Shown here: in pieces, positions 1 to 12,123 of the stretch | How positions within the stretch are numbered: the stretch's first letter is position 1 | Layout: the number at the start of each line of letters is the position of its first letter | Program-made: the position numbers and the translations under genes | NCBI RefSeq assembly: GCF_020379485.1 | Contig: NC_063450.1 | Coordinates: 28,186,137 to 28,250,136, forward strand | Length of the DNA stretch: 64,000 nucleotides | Source: Brassica napus | Taxonomy: Eukaryota > Streptophyta > Magnoliopsida > Brassicales > Brassicaceae | Direction: 5' to 3' | The notes under the pieces: generated by a model | Databases searched by the model: none | What the model was told of the DNA's origin: nothing | Seen by the model: only the letters and a program-made list of their open reading frames with translations

Positions 1-1214
1 ATTCCTTGGTAACTATCGGTCGATATTCTGACAAATAATCGACCATCCATTAAAGCTCAGAAAGTCTCCAAATAGCTCCAAATCATTTTCTTCCGGTTGG
101 TACCTGAACCTGTAATTACTCTAAATAGACTCTATATAGTAATAATATATCTTAAAACACGCATAAACCATTGTTAAAAGTATGTAAAATCCATGGTCTA
201 TCAAGTACCACATTGGAGAATTAGACAAAGATTGTCTAATATATAAAGAGATGTTCAACTCTAATTAATACAAGATTTTTTGGGAATGAGCCTAAAAGAA
301 AATCCATACGGACAAGCCAATTATGTCCAAAATGAACAATATCGTACTTAATCGGATAATAAAGAGTTGGACATGGGATGGGATGGGACGTACAATCCTA
401 ACACGAAATAGATATTTGTTGTTCGTAATGTGTTTATCTGTCAATTTGTTGTACGTTCAATGTATACATGTTATCTTTGGTCAACTGTGAGACAAAACAC
501 TAGATTTGGTGTATTTTCTTTAATGAAGCAAATACTATCTATCACACCATATTAAAATAATTTAAATAATGTATGTTACTATTTTAATTTAGTTGCAGAT
601 ATAATAGTATTATTAATAATTTTAATTTTTAGTTAAAAAGTATATTATAAATTTCTTATTTTCACATTGCTAAAACATTTATTCTGTATTTTTCATTTAT
701 AAATATATAAATTTTAATTTCAACTAATATTATAAATAAAAATAAATTAGTTAACATAAAAAATAAATAATAAAAACATAAATTACTAAATTTTAACAAA
801 TAAACGTAAAATCTAAATTTTATAAAATATAAGTAATAAATTACAAATAGTTAATGTTTTAAATTAATAAAACTATAATATAATAATATACTATAATATT
901 ATTTTTGGTGTAGAATACAATATTGTGGTTGGAAATGAAAATTAAAGTTCAATACCACAATTAAATTTGGTATAATTTCAATATCAAATTTGGTATCATT
1001 GTTCAAATTTCCTTTAGTCTACCATTAGTAATGGTATCGCATATGGCTTTTTACAATTTAAATGGCCAAATTTAATCAAAAGTATGAGAAAGAGCAAATA
1101 AACTTTCATGTTTTATAAGAAACTCATATTACACTTGTCACCCCATATGATGATTCAATTGTATTTTTTAAAAAGTAAAAAATAGTTATGTAACTAAAAG
1201 TTAATATTTTAATA
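1..1214. other. AT-rich intergenic DNA, no gene seen
   Basis: Very AT-rich, especially 540-900, with no credible open reading frame on either strand. I see no motif that supports a gene. Confidence 0.6.
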
Positions 1215-1459
1215 CTCCTTCTGTTCCACAAAGATAGATTTTTTAGTATTTTCACACATATTAAGAAAACATATTAAACTACCATAATAAATGTATCGTT
1301 TTCTGTAATTTTCAATTTTCAATAACTTTTAACCAATAGTAATTCAATAAAATCAATTAATTTTTTTAAAGTTTACAATTTTTCATAAAAACACAAAAAA
1401 TACATCTTTGTGAAACAAACTTTTTTTCTAAAAAATCTATTTTAATGGAACGGAGAGAG
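1215..1459. mobile_element. Stowaway-like MITE
   Basis: The terminal inverted repeats read CTCCTTCTGTTCCACAAAG at the left and, in reverse complement, CTCTCTCCGTTCCATTAAAA at the right. TA dinucleotides flank both ends (1213-1214 and 1460-1461). CTCCCTCCGTTCC ends with TA target sites are typical of Stowaway (Tc1/mariner-type) MITEs. There is no coding capacity, as expected for a non-autonomous element of about 245 bp. Confidence 0.75.
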
Positions 1460-1797
1460 TATTTTAGAGAGATTCATAGTAGTGTCTATCATTAATGGTG
1501 ATGCTCTTAGAAACTAAAAACGATTCTAGGCTTGATCTGGTTTAGCTTGAGAAAGATAGCATATATAAATCTTACTAAATAACTTTGGTGAATAAAGATC
1601 AATAGTGGCAGTACTAGAGGATGTATCTAGCTTTCAAACTAGACTCGAAAATGCAAAATTTTCTAACTTTCGTGTCGTGTCATGCAATAAGACTGCTCTA
1701 AATACACTTTAGGTGTCAACATACATACATACTGAACACACATTTTTGATAGCCAACTGAATTTAATGTTGAATAATATAGCTGCAAAGTGAGTCCC

Positions 1798-1924
1798 GTT
1801 AGATTCGGGTTTTTTATGGGCTTCCAACTTAAAACCAATCAGTAATTAGTGGATTGGTCATAACCTTTTATATATTACTTAATGTCCCTTAAAATTTTCG
1901 ATATGGGATATAATATCTCTAATA
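1798..1924 (-). repeat. TRIM 3' terminal direct repeat
   Basis: It begins TATTAGAGATATTATATCCC on the minus strand and ends CTAAC. It pairs with 2090-2216. Confidence 0.8.
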
Positions 1925-2089
1925 CCCCTCCTCGAGATGATGGCTCTTATCGGCCAGAAATCTTAGAACTTTTTTTAAGACAGTTAGTTATACTCGGTCC
2001 AGCGAGTTAATTACGACTTTTATATCCAGTCGGATAGGGTTATATTAATTAGGGGTTTATGGTATTTAGGATATAGGCTCTGATACCAA

Positions 2090-2216
2090 GTTAGATTGAG
2101 GTTTCTTGTGGACTTCCAACTTAAAACCAATTGGTAATTAGTGGATTGGTCATAACTCTTTATATATTACTTAACGTCCCTTAGAATTTCCGATGCGGGA
2201 TATAATATCCCTAATA
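2090..2216 (-). repeat. TRIM 5' terminal direct repeat
   Basis: Same length (127 bp) as 1798-1924. It is followed on the minus strand by the tRNA-Met primer-binding site. Confidence 0.8.
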
Positions 2217-2576
2217 AGTCCCACACACGATTACATATAAGAATTTTAAAACCATATATATAATACAATATATAGTTTGTTTGCATGTGTCTACAATATA
2301 GTACAATACGGAACAAACAAAACCTGAGGTACATACTTTCCTAGAGGAAAAGAATAACTAAAGATAGGAATGTGCTCAGCTAATATTTATAACATTAGTA
2401 TTGAACGTAAATAATTATTCAGAGATGCACAAATAATGATAACCATAACGTGTTGTTTGTAAGTATTTTCAATTTAAACATCTAATTAGTAAGCAAACAC
2501 GGTGGCATATCGATGAGATTGTAGAACGGACAATTTAATGCAAACGCCAAAGGACTAATTAAGGACGTTAGTCTAA

Positions 2577-3239
2577 GACCATGATTATCGGGGTCCTAAA
2601 GTTGGGTCCTAACCCATTTTCGACCCAAAAATAAATACAAAATAGTGATAATGTTCCGGGATGGGCCTTAACCAAGGTTGATTTTTGCTCGTCCTTCTTT
2701 GCCATCTGTCGAGTGGAGATGATGCGGAAAAGTCGTGTAGGGGAAACTCGACTTTCTCTTCCCAAATCGATCTCACCGTCTTTCGATTCTCTCTCGACGG
2801 CGACGCATGTGGCGATAAAGTACACCGACGATTTCATCCCGAATCTCTCCCGGATCCCTCACGAGTCTATCCCGAGTCTGTCTCCAACCTCATTCTCCGC
2901 CGATTTCAATCTAAAAGGTATGTGTTCCTCTTTCGTTTTCAAATCCTTAGGATGTCGTTGTCGATCTAGTTCCTCCGCATGTTGGTTTCGTAGAATCTTT
3001 GTTGTGATGATTTGTTCGGTAGATTAGATTCAGTTTCTCGATCTAGTTCCTGCGAGTCGGGTTTCGTAGATTCTTTTTTGTGATGATATGTCCCATTGAT
3101 AATCATGCTCTTAATAACCAACAAAAAATCCAACCAATAATCACCATTTTCATTAAAAGTCCTTGACAATGTCCTAATCTAGAAATAACAATAAAAAACT
3201 CTAAGGACCACCAGTTAAGTCTCATTGATAATCATGCTC
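2577..3239. mobile_element. Harbinger-type TIR element carrying gene-like sequence
   Basis: The ends are GACCATGATTATCGG and, in reverse complement, GAGCATGATTATC, each bordered by TAA (2574-2576, 3240-3242). This matches the 3-bp TTA/TAA target preference of PIF/Harbinger elements. The same ends occur on the 20304 and 29657 elements. The core (about 2700-3080) is much richer in G+C than its surroundings. It looks like a plant 5' leader or first exon followed by intron-like text: a CT/CG-rich segment, a possible donor AGGTATGTG near 2916, then T-rich sequence with GATCTAGTTCCT twice. A second copy of the end motif lies at 3093-3113. Capture of a host fragment is inferred; the donor gene is not recognised. 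Confidence 0.55.
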
Positions 3240-3242
3240 TAA

Positions 3243-4690
3243 CCAGGGCTTCCTCGGTTAATGTTCCTGCCACGATGCACATGCACGTCCCCAAGCCCAT
3301 CTCATTTATTTCTAGTTTCTACTAGTATCTCTTTATTTATTGTGTTCAGGAAATGAGAGATTCATGTTGAATCCTTTTGTTCAAAATCAATAGCTGACAT
3401 ACAATTCGAAAAGAAGAACTAGATCGATGTTGTATAACTCGATCGGCCGAAACGACGATAAATTATTGATAAATCGTACTGTAGATGATTTAACTTGTTT
3501 ATTTTGAAGTGCGTATTCACTTAATCTAATTTGTCATTTTAATTGAGTTAAGAAGTAATGGCTCAGTATAACACGAAAGTCATGTTACGACATCTCCAAC
3601 CTCATTTTATTTTTTATTTTAAAATAGAGTTTAGAGTAAAAATTCAAATGTGTTTTATAATTGGTCAAAACAGGTTTATTCTATTAATAGAGTAATCTAT
3701 TTATTTTTTTATTTACCATTCTATTTTTTTATTTTAAAATATAGTACTATTTGAGTAAAATTCAATTCTAGAATTACTATATTTTAAACAAAAAAAAATA
3801 GAGTGAACTATTGGATATCGCAAAAATGTGAGTTAAGCTAAGATGCAAATATTTTAGTCGTTGTGGTTTAGTAGTTTCTACTTAACTTTGGATGTACGCA
3901 CGCTTGAATATACGTAATAACTATGGAGTGATAGTACTAGTGTATATGTAGTCGTAATACATAAGAAAATGTAAGCCCTTTGTCAAAAAAAAAAATACAT
4001 AAGAAAATGTCAGACACAGTTCTTTAAAGAATCTCCAGCACCCTGAAAGACGAAGGAATAAAGGACAAAATCCACAATAAACATTCCGATAAGAAACATG
4101 ACAACTGCAGAAGTTGTAGTTTCTAGTTTCACCAACATCTTTAGCACCTCCCGTAGTTACTCCTCAAGAACAGCTAATTACCGATATTATATCTCCAAAC
4201 ACCTGATGTTTAATCATGGCATTCGCATTGTATGTGATGACTCTCGGTGTGATCGATAATCAATTGGGACGTCTCCCAAGACATGAAGCGTGTCAGACAA
4301 CTACAGTTGCAAATAGAATGAAAGATTAGCTCGTGTCAAACAACTAACAGTTGCATATAGGATGAAAGTTTAGCCGTGACATTTTCTCACACCAAAAAAA
4401 AAATAACGAACCGCAATTTGGGCCATAAAGCCCAATACGTTTTGAAACAAAATCGTGGGCTGAAGTCATCTAAGCCTGGCTGGCCTATTTGTATATAACA
4501 CACATTTTTTTTTTGGTCGAATATAACACATATAAAGCATATTAAATACGTGTGTACCCAAATAGCATAACTATCACAGAAAAAATGAAACCTTAAATCA
4601 TATGTTAATTTTAACAAAATTTACATTTTATTTGACTTTTCTATATCATACGGGTTGAGCTTTATCATGCATCTCTCTCCATCGTGTTAT
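3243..4690. other. Intergenic, no gene seen
   Basis: AT-rich with repeat relics. About 3590-3800 resembles the common Brassicaceae ATCTCCAACCTCATTTTATT type of AT-rich element. No coding region is supported. Confidence 0.5.
4290..4376. repeat. Imperfect tandem duplication, unit about 43 bp
   Basis: Two head-to-tail copies of a unit starting GTGTCARACAACTA, at about 4290 and 4333, differing at several positions. No function is evident. Confidence 0.6.
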
Positions 4691-4691
4691 A

Positions 4692-5743
4692 CTAATTAAC
4701 TAAGTTAAGATCCGTGCATTGCACGGAATAAACATTATATATCAACTTAATTTTCTGTATTATCTATTTTTACATGTTATGTAATAATAAATATATATTG
4801 AATAATTAAAATTTATTAACTATTACATATACAATTAAATTAGTGTAAACATATAAATCAATTTTATTAATCCAAATAATATTTGTTTCTATTTGATAGG
4901 ATACAAAAATAAATTTAAATGATATTAACATACATAATATATTTTTACTATTAATGTCTATTAAATGATGGTTTCTATTCATATGATTTTTTTTATCATT
5001 TGTATCTTTTATAGAAAAACCTTTAAATTACTAACAAAATTTTCATCGTGGAATTAATAGTTTTAGTAATTTATAATTTTATAAAAATTAATTTTTCAAT
5101 GTTCGTTCAAATATTTTATAAAAAATAATTGTTCAATTTTTTTAAAAAAATTAAAACATTTATGTATTTTATATGGTATATATTTTAATTTAAAATGATA
5201 TATATATATATATATATATTTATTTATATATATTTATCTTATAATCTTAATAATTAATTAAATTATAATTTTACTTATATGATTTTGTAATCATTTGTAT
5301 TTTGTCATAACAAAAATTTTAAACCATGGATCACAAAATTTGAATGTGAGACTTTTAAAATTTTTAGTAATTTATAGTCGTTTTTTAAAATTTAAAATAT
5401 AACATATACAGAAAAATCTAAATTTTTATTATATGGTTAATGTGGTTGTTTAATTTATTTTAATAGTTTAAAATTAAACAAATATGATAGAAGATACACT
5501 AATTTTTATCAAATCTTTATTATTCAAAATCATTAATAAAGAACATTAGTAATCAATTTATGGTTAATTTTATATAAGGAAATAATAAAGAACATTAATA
5601 ACCAATTTATAGTTAGTTTACCAAAAAAATATTATATAATCAGATGGACCAGTCTATTTCTCTGATGATTCTAAGAATCATCTTATTGATGATACGTAGC
5701 TACAAAAAAAAGTTGTAATATTTCTCGATTAATATATAGGAGA
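4692..5743 (-). mobile_element. Non-autonomous Helitron
   Basis: On the minus strand the element starts TCTCCTATATATTAATCGAG (5743 downward). It ends with a hairpin whose arms are CCGTGC/GCACGG with an ATT loop (4712-4726), about 20 bases before the 3' terminus. This TC start plus subterminal hairpin is the Helitron signature. The body is AT-rich and non-coding, and closely related to 34564-35599. The canonical CTAG terminus has decayed to TTAG. Confidence 0.75.
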
Positions 5744-6115
5744 CGAGAACAGAGAAGTTAGCTTCTGTGCCAATAGGGATCCATCAGTACTGAATTTGAT
5801 CTCAATATTCAGATGCTATATTGTTTATTGAAAGATTCTACCCTAAACTAATTTTTAGATCTCGCTTAGCGTCGCAGTCATGTAGAGGCCGATAAGACAA
5901 AAGTGTATCGATCAAAAACCAATCTACATTTTGGACTAACAAGACGTTAAAAATTAGTGGACTACTGTATCACGTGATTCAAATTAAGAAGAAAAGAACA
6001 CCCCCTCGTTTATAATAATTTTTAGCGAGAAAAACTTTAATGTTGGCTAATATTTTGGTGGGATCAAACCCTCTAATTTCAGTAATAACATAGATTCTAG
6101 ATTTGTACGTTTGTA

Positions 6116-7042
6116 TCTCCTATATATTAATATATAGAGGATTTAAAAAGTTGTAATTTTAAGTTTATACTAATTAAAAAAAAAAGACCATGATTAGATG
6201 TCACTTAATTAGGATGACAATTTAGTTTATGTGTCAGCTTAAGAATCAATTAAAAAAATGTTGGTCTAAATTCAGTTACTAGGGAACATTATATTAACTC
6301 AAAATATAAAAAACATGTATTCTTTCCTTAAATAAAAGTTACAGAATTACCTAATATGATTAACATATATATAACTATGAGTAATAAAGATTTGATAATA
6401 ATTTTTGCATTTTTGTTTAATTTTATATTATTAATAAAAATCAAACAATCACATTAACCATATAATAAAAAATTAGATTTTTTCTTATATGTTTTATTTT
6501 GAATTTTTTTTTAAATGATTTTAAATTACAAAAATGAGAAAACCTTATATGTTATATTTTTCTTATATGTTAAATTTTCTCTTATATGCTATATTTTCAA
6601 TTTTTTAAAACAATTTTAAATTACAAAAATGTAAGTTTTCCTTAAACATATGAGACTAAAATCATTAAAATTACATGTATCAATTCGATGGTTGATCTAA
6701 AATAAATGTCAAAATCATATGAAAGATAAATGTCAAAATAATTCAACCGTGGAAATAGTACTGTTCACTTTTTCAAGAATGTGTTCGGTGAAAAAGAAAT
6801 AAAGATGTTGTTTCATAATTTGTTTAATGTTCAATCCAATCAACTCATAATATATTAATTATAGTTTAGTTCCACAACTTTTAATAAAAATTGATTCGGT
6901 CCATCGGAAAGAAATTATATAATAACAGCAAAAAACATTATATACGTATCAATAAAATGATCAAATATATAAAAAATTATCGATAATATATACAAATAAA
7001 CCCACCCTACGCAAAGCGCATGTGTTATCCTCGTTAATCTAA
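6116..7042 (+). mobile_element. Non-autonomous Helitron, degenerate 3' hairpin
   Basis: It starts A|TCTCCTATATATTAATATAT, like the other Helitrons here but on the plus strand. It ends near TTAATCTAA after a weak hairpin (TACGC..GCGCA, about 7009-7022). The interior is AT-rich and non-coding. Confidence 0.65.
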
Positions 7043-7630
7043 AGCCTTAGGTGTAATACATGTATTCAAGCAGGTATGTATCACGTATGTAATGAGTTCT
7101 GCATTCGGATGTATATCAATAACACCGTAGAATATTCAAATCGTGAACACTGAACAATAAACAAATTATGCCTAATGAAAGATATTTCAAAGAAAATATT
7201 TAATTTAGTTATAGAATTAAAATTGTAATTTTTATTGATTAGTTTTATAACAATGAAAGAAAAACCAATTTGTTGAAAATTTAGCAAGATCTCTAAAGAA
7301 AGGTAACTAATAAATAATCACGGATCGATCCACCAATTTCACCATTTACAACTATATAAAAATGTTAAATGTTACGTCTGAAAGAAACTATATAATAAGA
7401 ACATCTCAAATGGTTAGCTTCATTTTTTTCTTCAAATTTTGAAGTTATTCAAAAAAATAAAACAACATGTTTTCAAATGGTTTACTTCATTGGTTTCTTC
7501 AAAAAGAAATATTCTAAATATGTTCTATAATTTTATAATTAATTATCAATATCATATTATACTTTTCAAATTTACTAATTTTACTCAACTATTTTGTTTT
7601 AACGGTAATCTAAAGCTAAACATTATTATA

Positions 7631-7885
7631 TTCCTTCCGTTTTTTTTGTATGATGTTTTAGAAGATATTTTATTTCAATTTATATGATTTTTTGATACTT
7701 TCTACTATTAAAGCAATTGATTAAAATATTAAAAATTAATTTATATTTTTGTCTTATTTGTTGAGAATAGAAATGATTAGTTATTTTTGGTCATTTTTTG
7801 TTGAATTGAGTACTTTTTACAAAACTGTATTTTTCTTAATTTGTGTGTTTATACTAAAACATCATATAAAAAGAAACAGAGAGGG
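7631..7885. mobile_element. Stowaway-like MITE
   Basis: Ends TTCCTTCCGTTTTTTTTGTA and, in reverse complement, CCCTCTCTGTTTCTTTTTAT, both inside TA (7629-7630, 7886-7887). The subterminal ATGATGTTTTAG and CTAAAACATCAT pair as an inverted repeat. Confidence 0.7.
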
Positions 7886-8343
7886 TATAATACAATTACT
7901 ACACATAAAAAATTAAATAAACAAGGAATATTAGATTTTCTAAAGAAACACCAAATATATATATTTGTTAAGTGATTAGCCAAAGTTTTCCGAAACAAAA
8001 AATAACCTATTTTATTTAAATTCTTGTAAATCAAACATAAAATTGTCGGAAATTAATATTTCCATATTCCATGTTATTAACATCTAATTAGTGAAAATAA
8101 AAATAGAAACTTTGAATTTTATTGGGTGGCATCAATACTTATAATTTACTGAAGTACAAAATAACAATAAGATAAAGTTAAGGATTGGTTTCTAAATAAA
8201 AAGTTCATCTTACAAAAATGAAGAACTGAACATCTTTTCTTTAAAATTTGAAAAAAAAAATGAAATATCGTTGGAGCAAAAAAAATAAAGCAAAAAGTAG
8301 AAAATGAAATATCATGGAGATGGTCTAAACCAAACTCTTTTTT

Positions 8344-8840
8344 TTGGGAAATTTCAAGTTTACCACTTTCATGGTACCACTTTTCATCTTTACCACCACT
8401 AAAGATACATTTTCAAAAATACTTTCTTCATTAACTGACAAAAGACTTCTATACCCTTGTTCTATATATATAATAAATCATTATTTAAATAAAAAATATA
8501 TTTTATGTTTTCGAATTATACTTTTTTCAAATTCGGACTTTTTTATAAAGGTTTTTTGAATTTTTTTTTTTGAATTTTTTTTCAAAATTTTTTTTTGAAA
8601 ATCGAAAATTATTTGTGAAACTATTTTTTTAAATTTTTAAGTATTTATTTATATATTTATTAGAATCCTAAATTTCACATTCCAAAAATTTCACCCCTCA
8701 ACTCTAAATCCTAAGTCTAAATTAGTTAACCTCATGTGTATAAGTGTCTTTTACCCTCCATTAAAAGTGAAGGTAAAAGTGGTTAGTGTAAACATGAAAA
8801 GTTGTACTATGAATGTGGTATTTGTAAAAATTTCTCTTTT
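8344..8840. repeat. AT-rich dispersed repeat with TTTACCACTTTTCAT ends, copy 1
   Basis: The left end (AAATTTCAAGTTTACCACTT) and right end (GTGGTATTTGTAAAAATTTC) form an imperfect inverted repeat. The interior (TTTTCGAATTATACTTTTT, then long T/A runs, then AATTTCACATTCCAAAAA) recurs at 31480-31930 and 52270-52680. It is probably a non-autonomous DNA transposon; the superfamily is not identified. Confidence 0.6.
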
Positions 8841-8959
8841 TTCTGTCTCTAAAGTCTAAACCAATCTCTTTTATCGCCCTTCTGATTTTATGCTCATAAA
8901 TTACCGTATCATGTTTTGTCATTAATACTTGCTACCTAATCCTAACCAAACATGTATAT

Positions 8960-9356
8960 ACTAGTGTTTTTAAAACTGGACCAGAAGTTGAACCGGATAC
9001 TTTTTGGATCACGGTTCAATATAGATTGATTGGGTCAAACATGGTTCAATAATCTGGTTTAATGTATTTTTAGTGTATAAATTTTAAAGTAATGTTAATA
9101 AATATGAATACATAATTAAAATAAAAATTAATTTAAAACATAAAATATTATAAATATAAATTAGTTTTATGTTTATATAATGGATGATTTATAGATTTTT
9201 GATAGTTTTAATGATTTTATCAGTTTAATAACTTTGAGATCTAATTCGGCTACGTGATCAGTTCAAGGTCGAACTATTTATTAGACCTAATCCGGCTATG
9301 TAACTGATTTATGGTCGAATCTGGTTTAACCATCGCATCGGCATGGTTTTTAAAAT
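8960..9356. repeat. Probable small TIR element with internal repeats
   Basis: Sequence starting TAGTGTTTTTAAAACTGGACC faces GGTTTTTAAAATACCGG at about 9344-9360, and short internal repeats (AATCCGGCTAYGTRA) occur near 9246 and 9290. It looks like a non-autonomous DNA element; boundaries are approximate. Confidence 0.4.
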
Positions 9357-9743
9357 ACCGGTATATACTAGCAAGTAGGATAATGATTGACTTCTAGTTT
9401 TAACTTTCAAGAGTGAGACGTAGAGCGCTGAAGCGAAAGGTATGCACACGGCTCGAGAGTGAAAGACAAAACATAACAATTGAGATTTCTCTTCTTCTAC
9501 AAATTTCCCCAAACAAGTCATGATCTCTTCACTCTAGCTCTAATTGCCTATGTGTGTTTTGACAAATCATGGTAACATCATGTGACCATGTTCCTACAAT
9601 CATTTATAGTTTAACCGCCTATATGCTAAATCATTAACAATACATATGTTTATTGAACAAGAGTTAGGTTCACCCATAAGGGTGAATCTTTAAAATTCAC
9701 CTCTCCTCTTATTACTAATTAAAATATCATCTAGATTAATTTT

Positions 9744-10248
9744 TTTTTTTTTTGACATCAACAAAAGAAAACAGACTCATATAGACTCTGTTAACTAAGA
9801 GGGTAACTCTGCATCCATGTGAACGACGAACGACGGTTGAATTCTTGCACTCCGTGCTAGTTTGTCCGCCTGTGTGTTATACGTTCTTGGTACATAGATG
9901 ATCTCCGAGCTCTGAAATCCAGTACTAAGGGTCTTTATATTTGTCAAGTAGTTTGCAACCGCTAGCAATTCTTCTGGTTCCGAAACCATCTTCACCAATT
10001 GAGAACAATCTGTTGCAAATGTGACCCGAAACTGCCGCAAATTCCGCATACATTTCATTGCCCAGATTAGTGATTCAAACTCTACATGGAGAGGTGAAAG
10101 ACTAGCTCTGGTGTTTCTTGCACCCATCAAACCATCAAATCCTGGTAAGGTGCTATACCATCCTTGTCCCGAGAAGTTATCATTTGCCTTCCATGAGCCA
10201 TCAGAGAAGCATCATCTGCCCGGTCTCACCGGTATTAAAATAATAAAA
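9744..10248 (-). mobile_element. 5'-truncated LINE fragment (RNase H domain)
   Basis: A minus-strand reading frame from about 10208 to 9795 encodes the C-terminal RNase H (RVT_3-like) domain of a plant LINE: DGSWKAND, then E (SPLHVEFESLIWAMK), then D (FATDCSQLV), then NTQADKLAR. The initiating acidic motif DGSW lies upstream of the first ATG, so the frame is open at its 5' end. An A-tail (T run 9739-9753 on the plus strand) closes the 3' end. A 12-bp duplication TAGATTAATTTT flanks the insert (9732-9743, 10249-10260). It is a clear truncated retroposition event and not a working gene. Confidence 0.8.
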
Positions 10249-10307
10249 TAGATTAATTTTATTTAAAAAATCTGAAATAATTAAAGAAAAATAATAACGC
10301 CAATTTT

Positions 10308-10822
10308 AATAATACTAACGCCACTAACTAAACCCTAAACTTTAAATCTATACCCTAAACCCAAATCCTAAACCCTAAACCCAAACCGTAAACCCTAAAC
10401 CCAAATCATATATCATAAACCCTAAACCCAAACCGTAAACCCTAAACCCAGATTCTATATCCTAAACCTAAATTATAGACTCTAAACTCAAACCATATAT
10501 CCAAACCTAATCCCTACACCCTAAACTCAAATCGTAAACCCTGAACCCAAATCCTATATTCTAAAGGTTTGGGTTAATGTTGATGTTGTTTCTTTAGGGT
10601 TTAAGATTTGGGTTTAGAGTCTAGGTTTGGGTTTATGATCTAGGGTTTGAGTTTAAAGTGTAGAGTTTGGGTTTAGAGTTTACGGTTTGGATTTAGGGTT
10701 TAGGATTTGGGTTTAAGATATAGGTTTTGGTTTAGAGTTTAGAATTTAAGGTTTAGGGTTTAGATTTAAAATTTAGGGTTTAAAATTTAAGATTTAGGGT
10801 TTAGTTAGGAGCGTTAGCATCA
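10308..10822. repeat. Fold-back element of degenerate telomere-like repeats
   Basis: 10320-10560 is a run of degenerate AAACCCTAAACCCAAA units. From about 10565 to 10805 the same kind of sequence runs inverted (TTTAGGGTTTGGGTTTAGG). The outer arms also match in inverted orientation: CTAACGCCACTAACTAAACC against the reverse complement of GGTTTAGTTAGGAGCGTTAG. The whole block is therefore one large palindrome of about 515 bp. It is not a true telomere because units vary and both orientations are present. Confidence 0.75.
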
Positions 10823-12123
10823 CCGTTCATTTCATAACACAGGTTAAAAAATTTATTTCAGAGCATACAATACAATAATGTATAAACCAAAATTTACCCT
10901 CCGGTCTGTCGAAAGAACAACACTAGTGAAAGTTATTGATTCTTTACGCTAAACAAAAGTTGTTGATAAAAATGTAGAAAGAGGTGAGAGAAATGCTCTC
11001 GGGCACACTTCCCAGTGCATCATCTCCGTTCTTCTTTCTGCCACAGATTCAAATTTTGAATCTCTTGACTCCACCGCCTATTTATAACTCCATCATCTCC
11101 AACTCCGATCTTCCAAAGCTCCGGCTGTGAGCTTCGAAGTCTTGGCTCATCTTTCAATCGTTGGTGGAGAAGCTCTTCCTTGGTGCCAATATGGTTGTAA
11201 CAAGTAAAAAGAACTTGAAGAACCTTTCTTCTCGAGATCTGGGTATCTTGGTTGAAAGGCTTGGGTGAAGACGTTTGTTACGGTGATGTCAACTCTGTTC
11301 CGGCGAGATTCTCCTCGGCTTGAAGAAACACCACTCCTAAGGCGTTTTGTACAACCGGTGCTTTGTCTCCTCTTTTAAAGAGCTCGAAGAGTTCCTTTTA
11401 ACCTTACCACCGGCGACGAGTTCTGTTGCAACTCCATCTTCATCGCTCTACACAGTCAAGGGACCTTAGTCTGATCTGTGCTATCTCCTCCATTCCCTGA
11501 GCCCACCAAGACGTGCGCTTTTGAGCATAAGGAGGAATAGACAATCACACCTTCATAGTAGGTTTTTTTGGTTAATCACACTAGATTATTTTGGTGTTGA
11601 TAAGTCCAATATACAACTACTTCTAGAAACCCAAAGAATCACTCCTTCCATCAGTCTTGAGGCTTGCATCCCATTTCTCCGGCTTTTTAAACAGATTGGT
11701 TATAGACGTTTGATAAATAAACCTTTGACCTTTGTTCTTAACGTGAAGCAACATCTTGGACTTTCTTTGGAAAAAAAAAAGCATCAAGACCTCAACGGCT
11801 GCGTTTCTGGCTTTTGTAAGCATTTGCCCCATTTTTACAAGATCTGTGCATCTTGATCTCGAGACTCGCAAAGACTCTATGGACCTCTGTTTTTGAAGCT
11901 TTCAGACAAAGCTAAGTTTTGTACAGGAATAAGACAAAAAGAGTTACAAGAAAGTCAAGGAGCTACGATAAAAGCTTGAAAGTCTGTACTTTTTGGTGTA
12001 ACGAGCATAGGGGTGGTGTCCATACCAACAAGCAGTTTGTTCTGGCGCATTACATTAGTTTTTAACTAGTGTTCTATGCGTCCAGTATACATATAACTTT
12101 CTAATAATCAATAATCTTGTAAA

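Larger units (their letters stand above)
1798..2216 (-). mobile_element. Complete TRIM retrotransposon (419 bp)
   Basis: Two 127-bp direct repeats (1798-1924 and 2090-2216; about 87% identical by eye) flank a 165-bp core. On the minus strand, a primer-binding site TGGTATCAGAGCC (2076-2088), complementary to initiator tRNA-Met, lies one base after the 5' repeat. A polypurine tract (GAGGAGGGG, about 1925-1935) lies just before the 3' repeat. A 6-base direct repeat AGTCCC flanks the element (1792-1797 and 2217-2222). This is the full architecture of a terminal-repeat retrotransposon in miniature, a non-coding LTR element mobilised in trans. The repeat divergence suggests an old insertion. Confidence 0.85.

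Noticed and set aside
2685..3027. Overlapping open frames on the plus strand
   Set aside because: They lie inside a TIR element, lack a clear family match, and the two frames overlap without one being favoured; treated as captured non-functional sequence.
10021..10251. Plus-strand open frame
   Set aside because: It is the antisense shadow of the LINE RNase H fragment.
11521..11871. Possible LINE ORF1 on either strand
   Set aside because: Neither frame has gag-like or zinc-knuckle motifs, and both start without good context.
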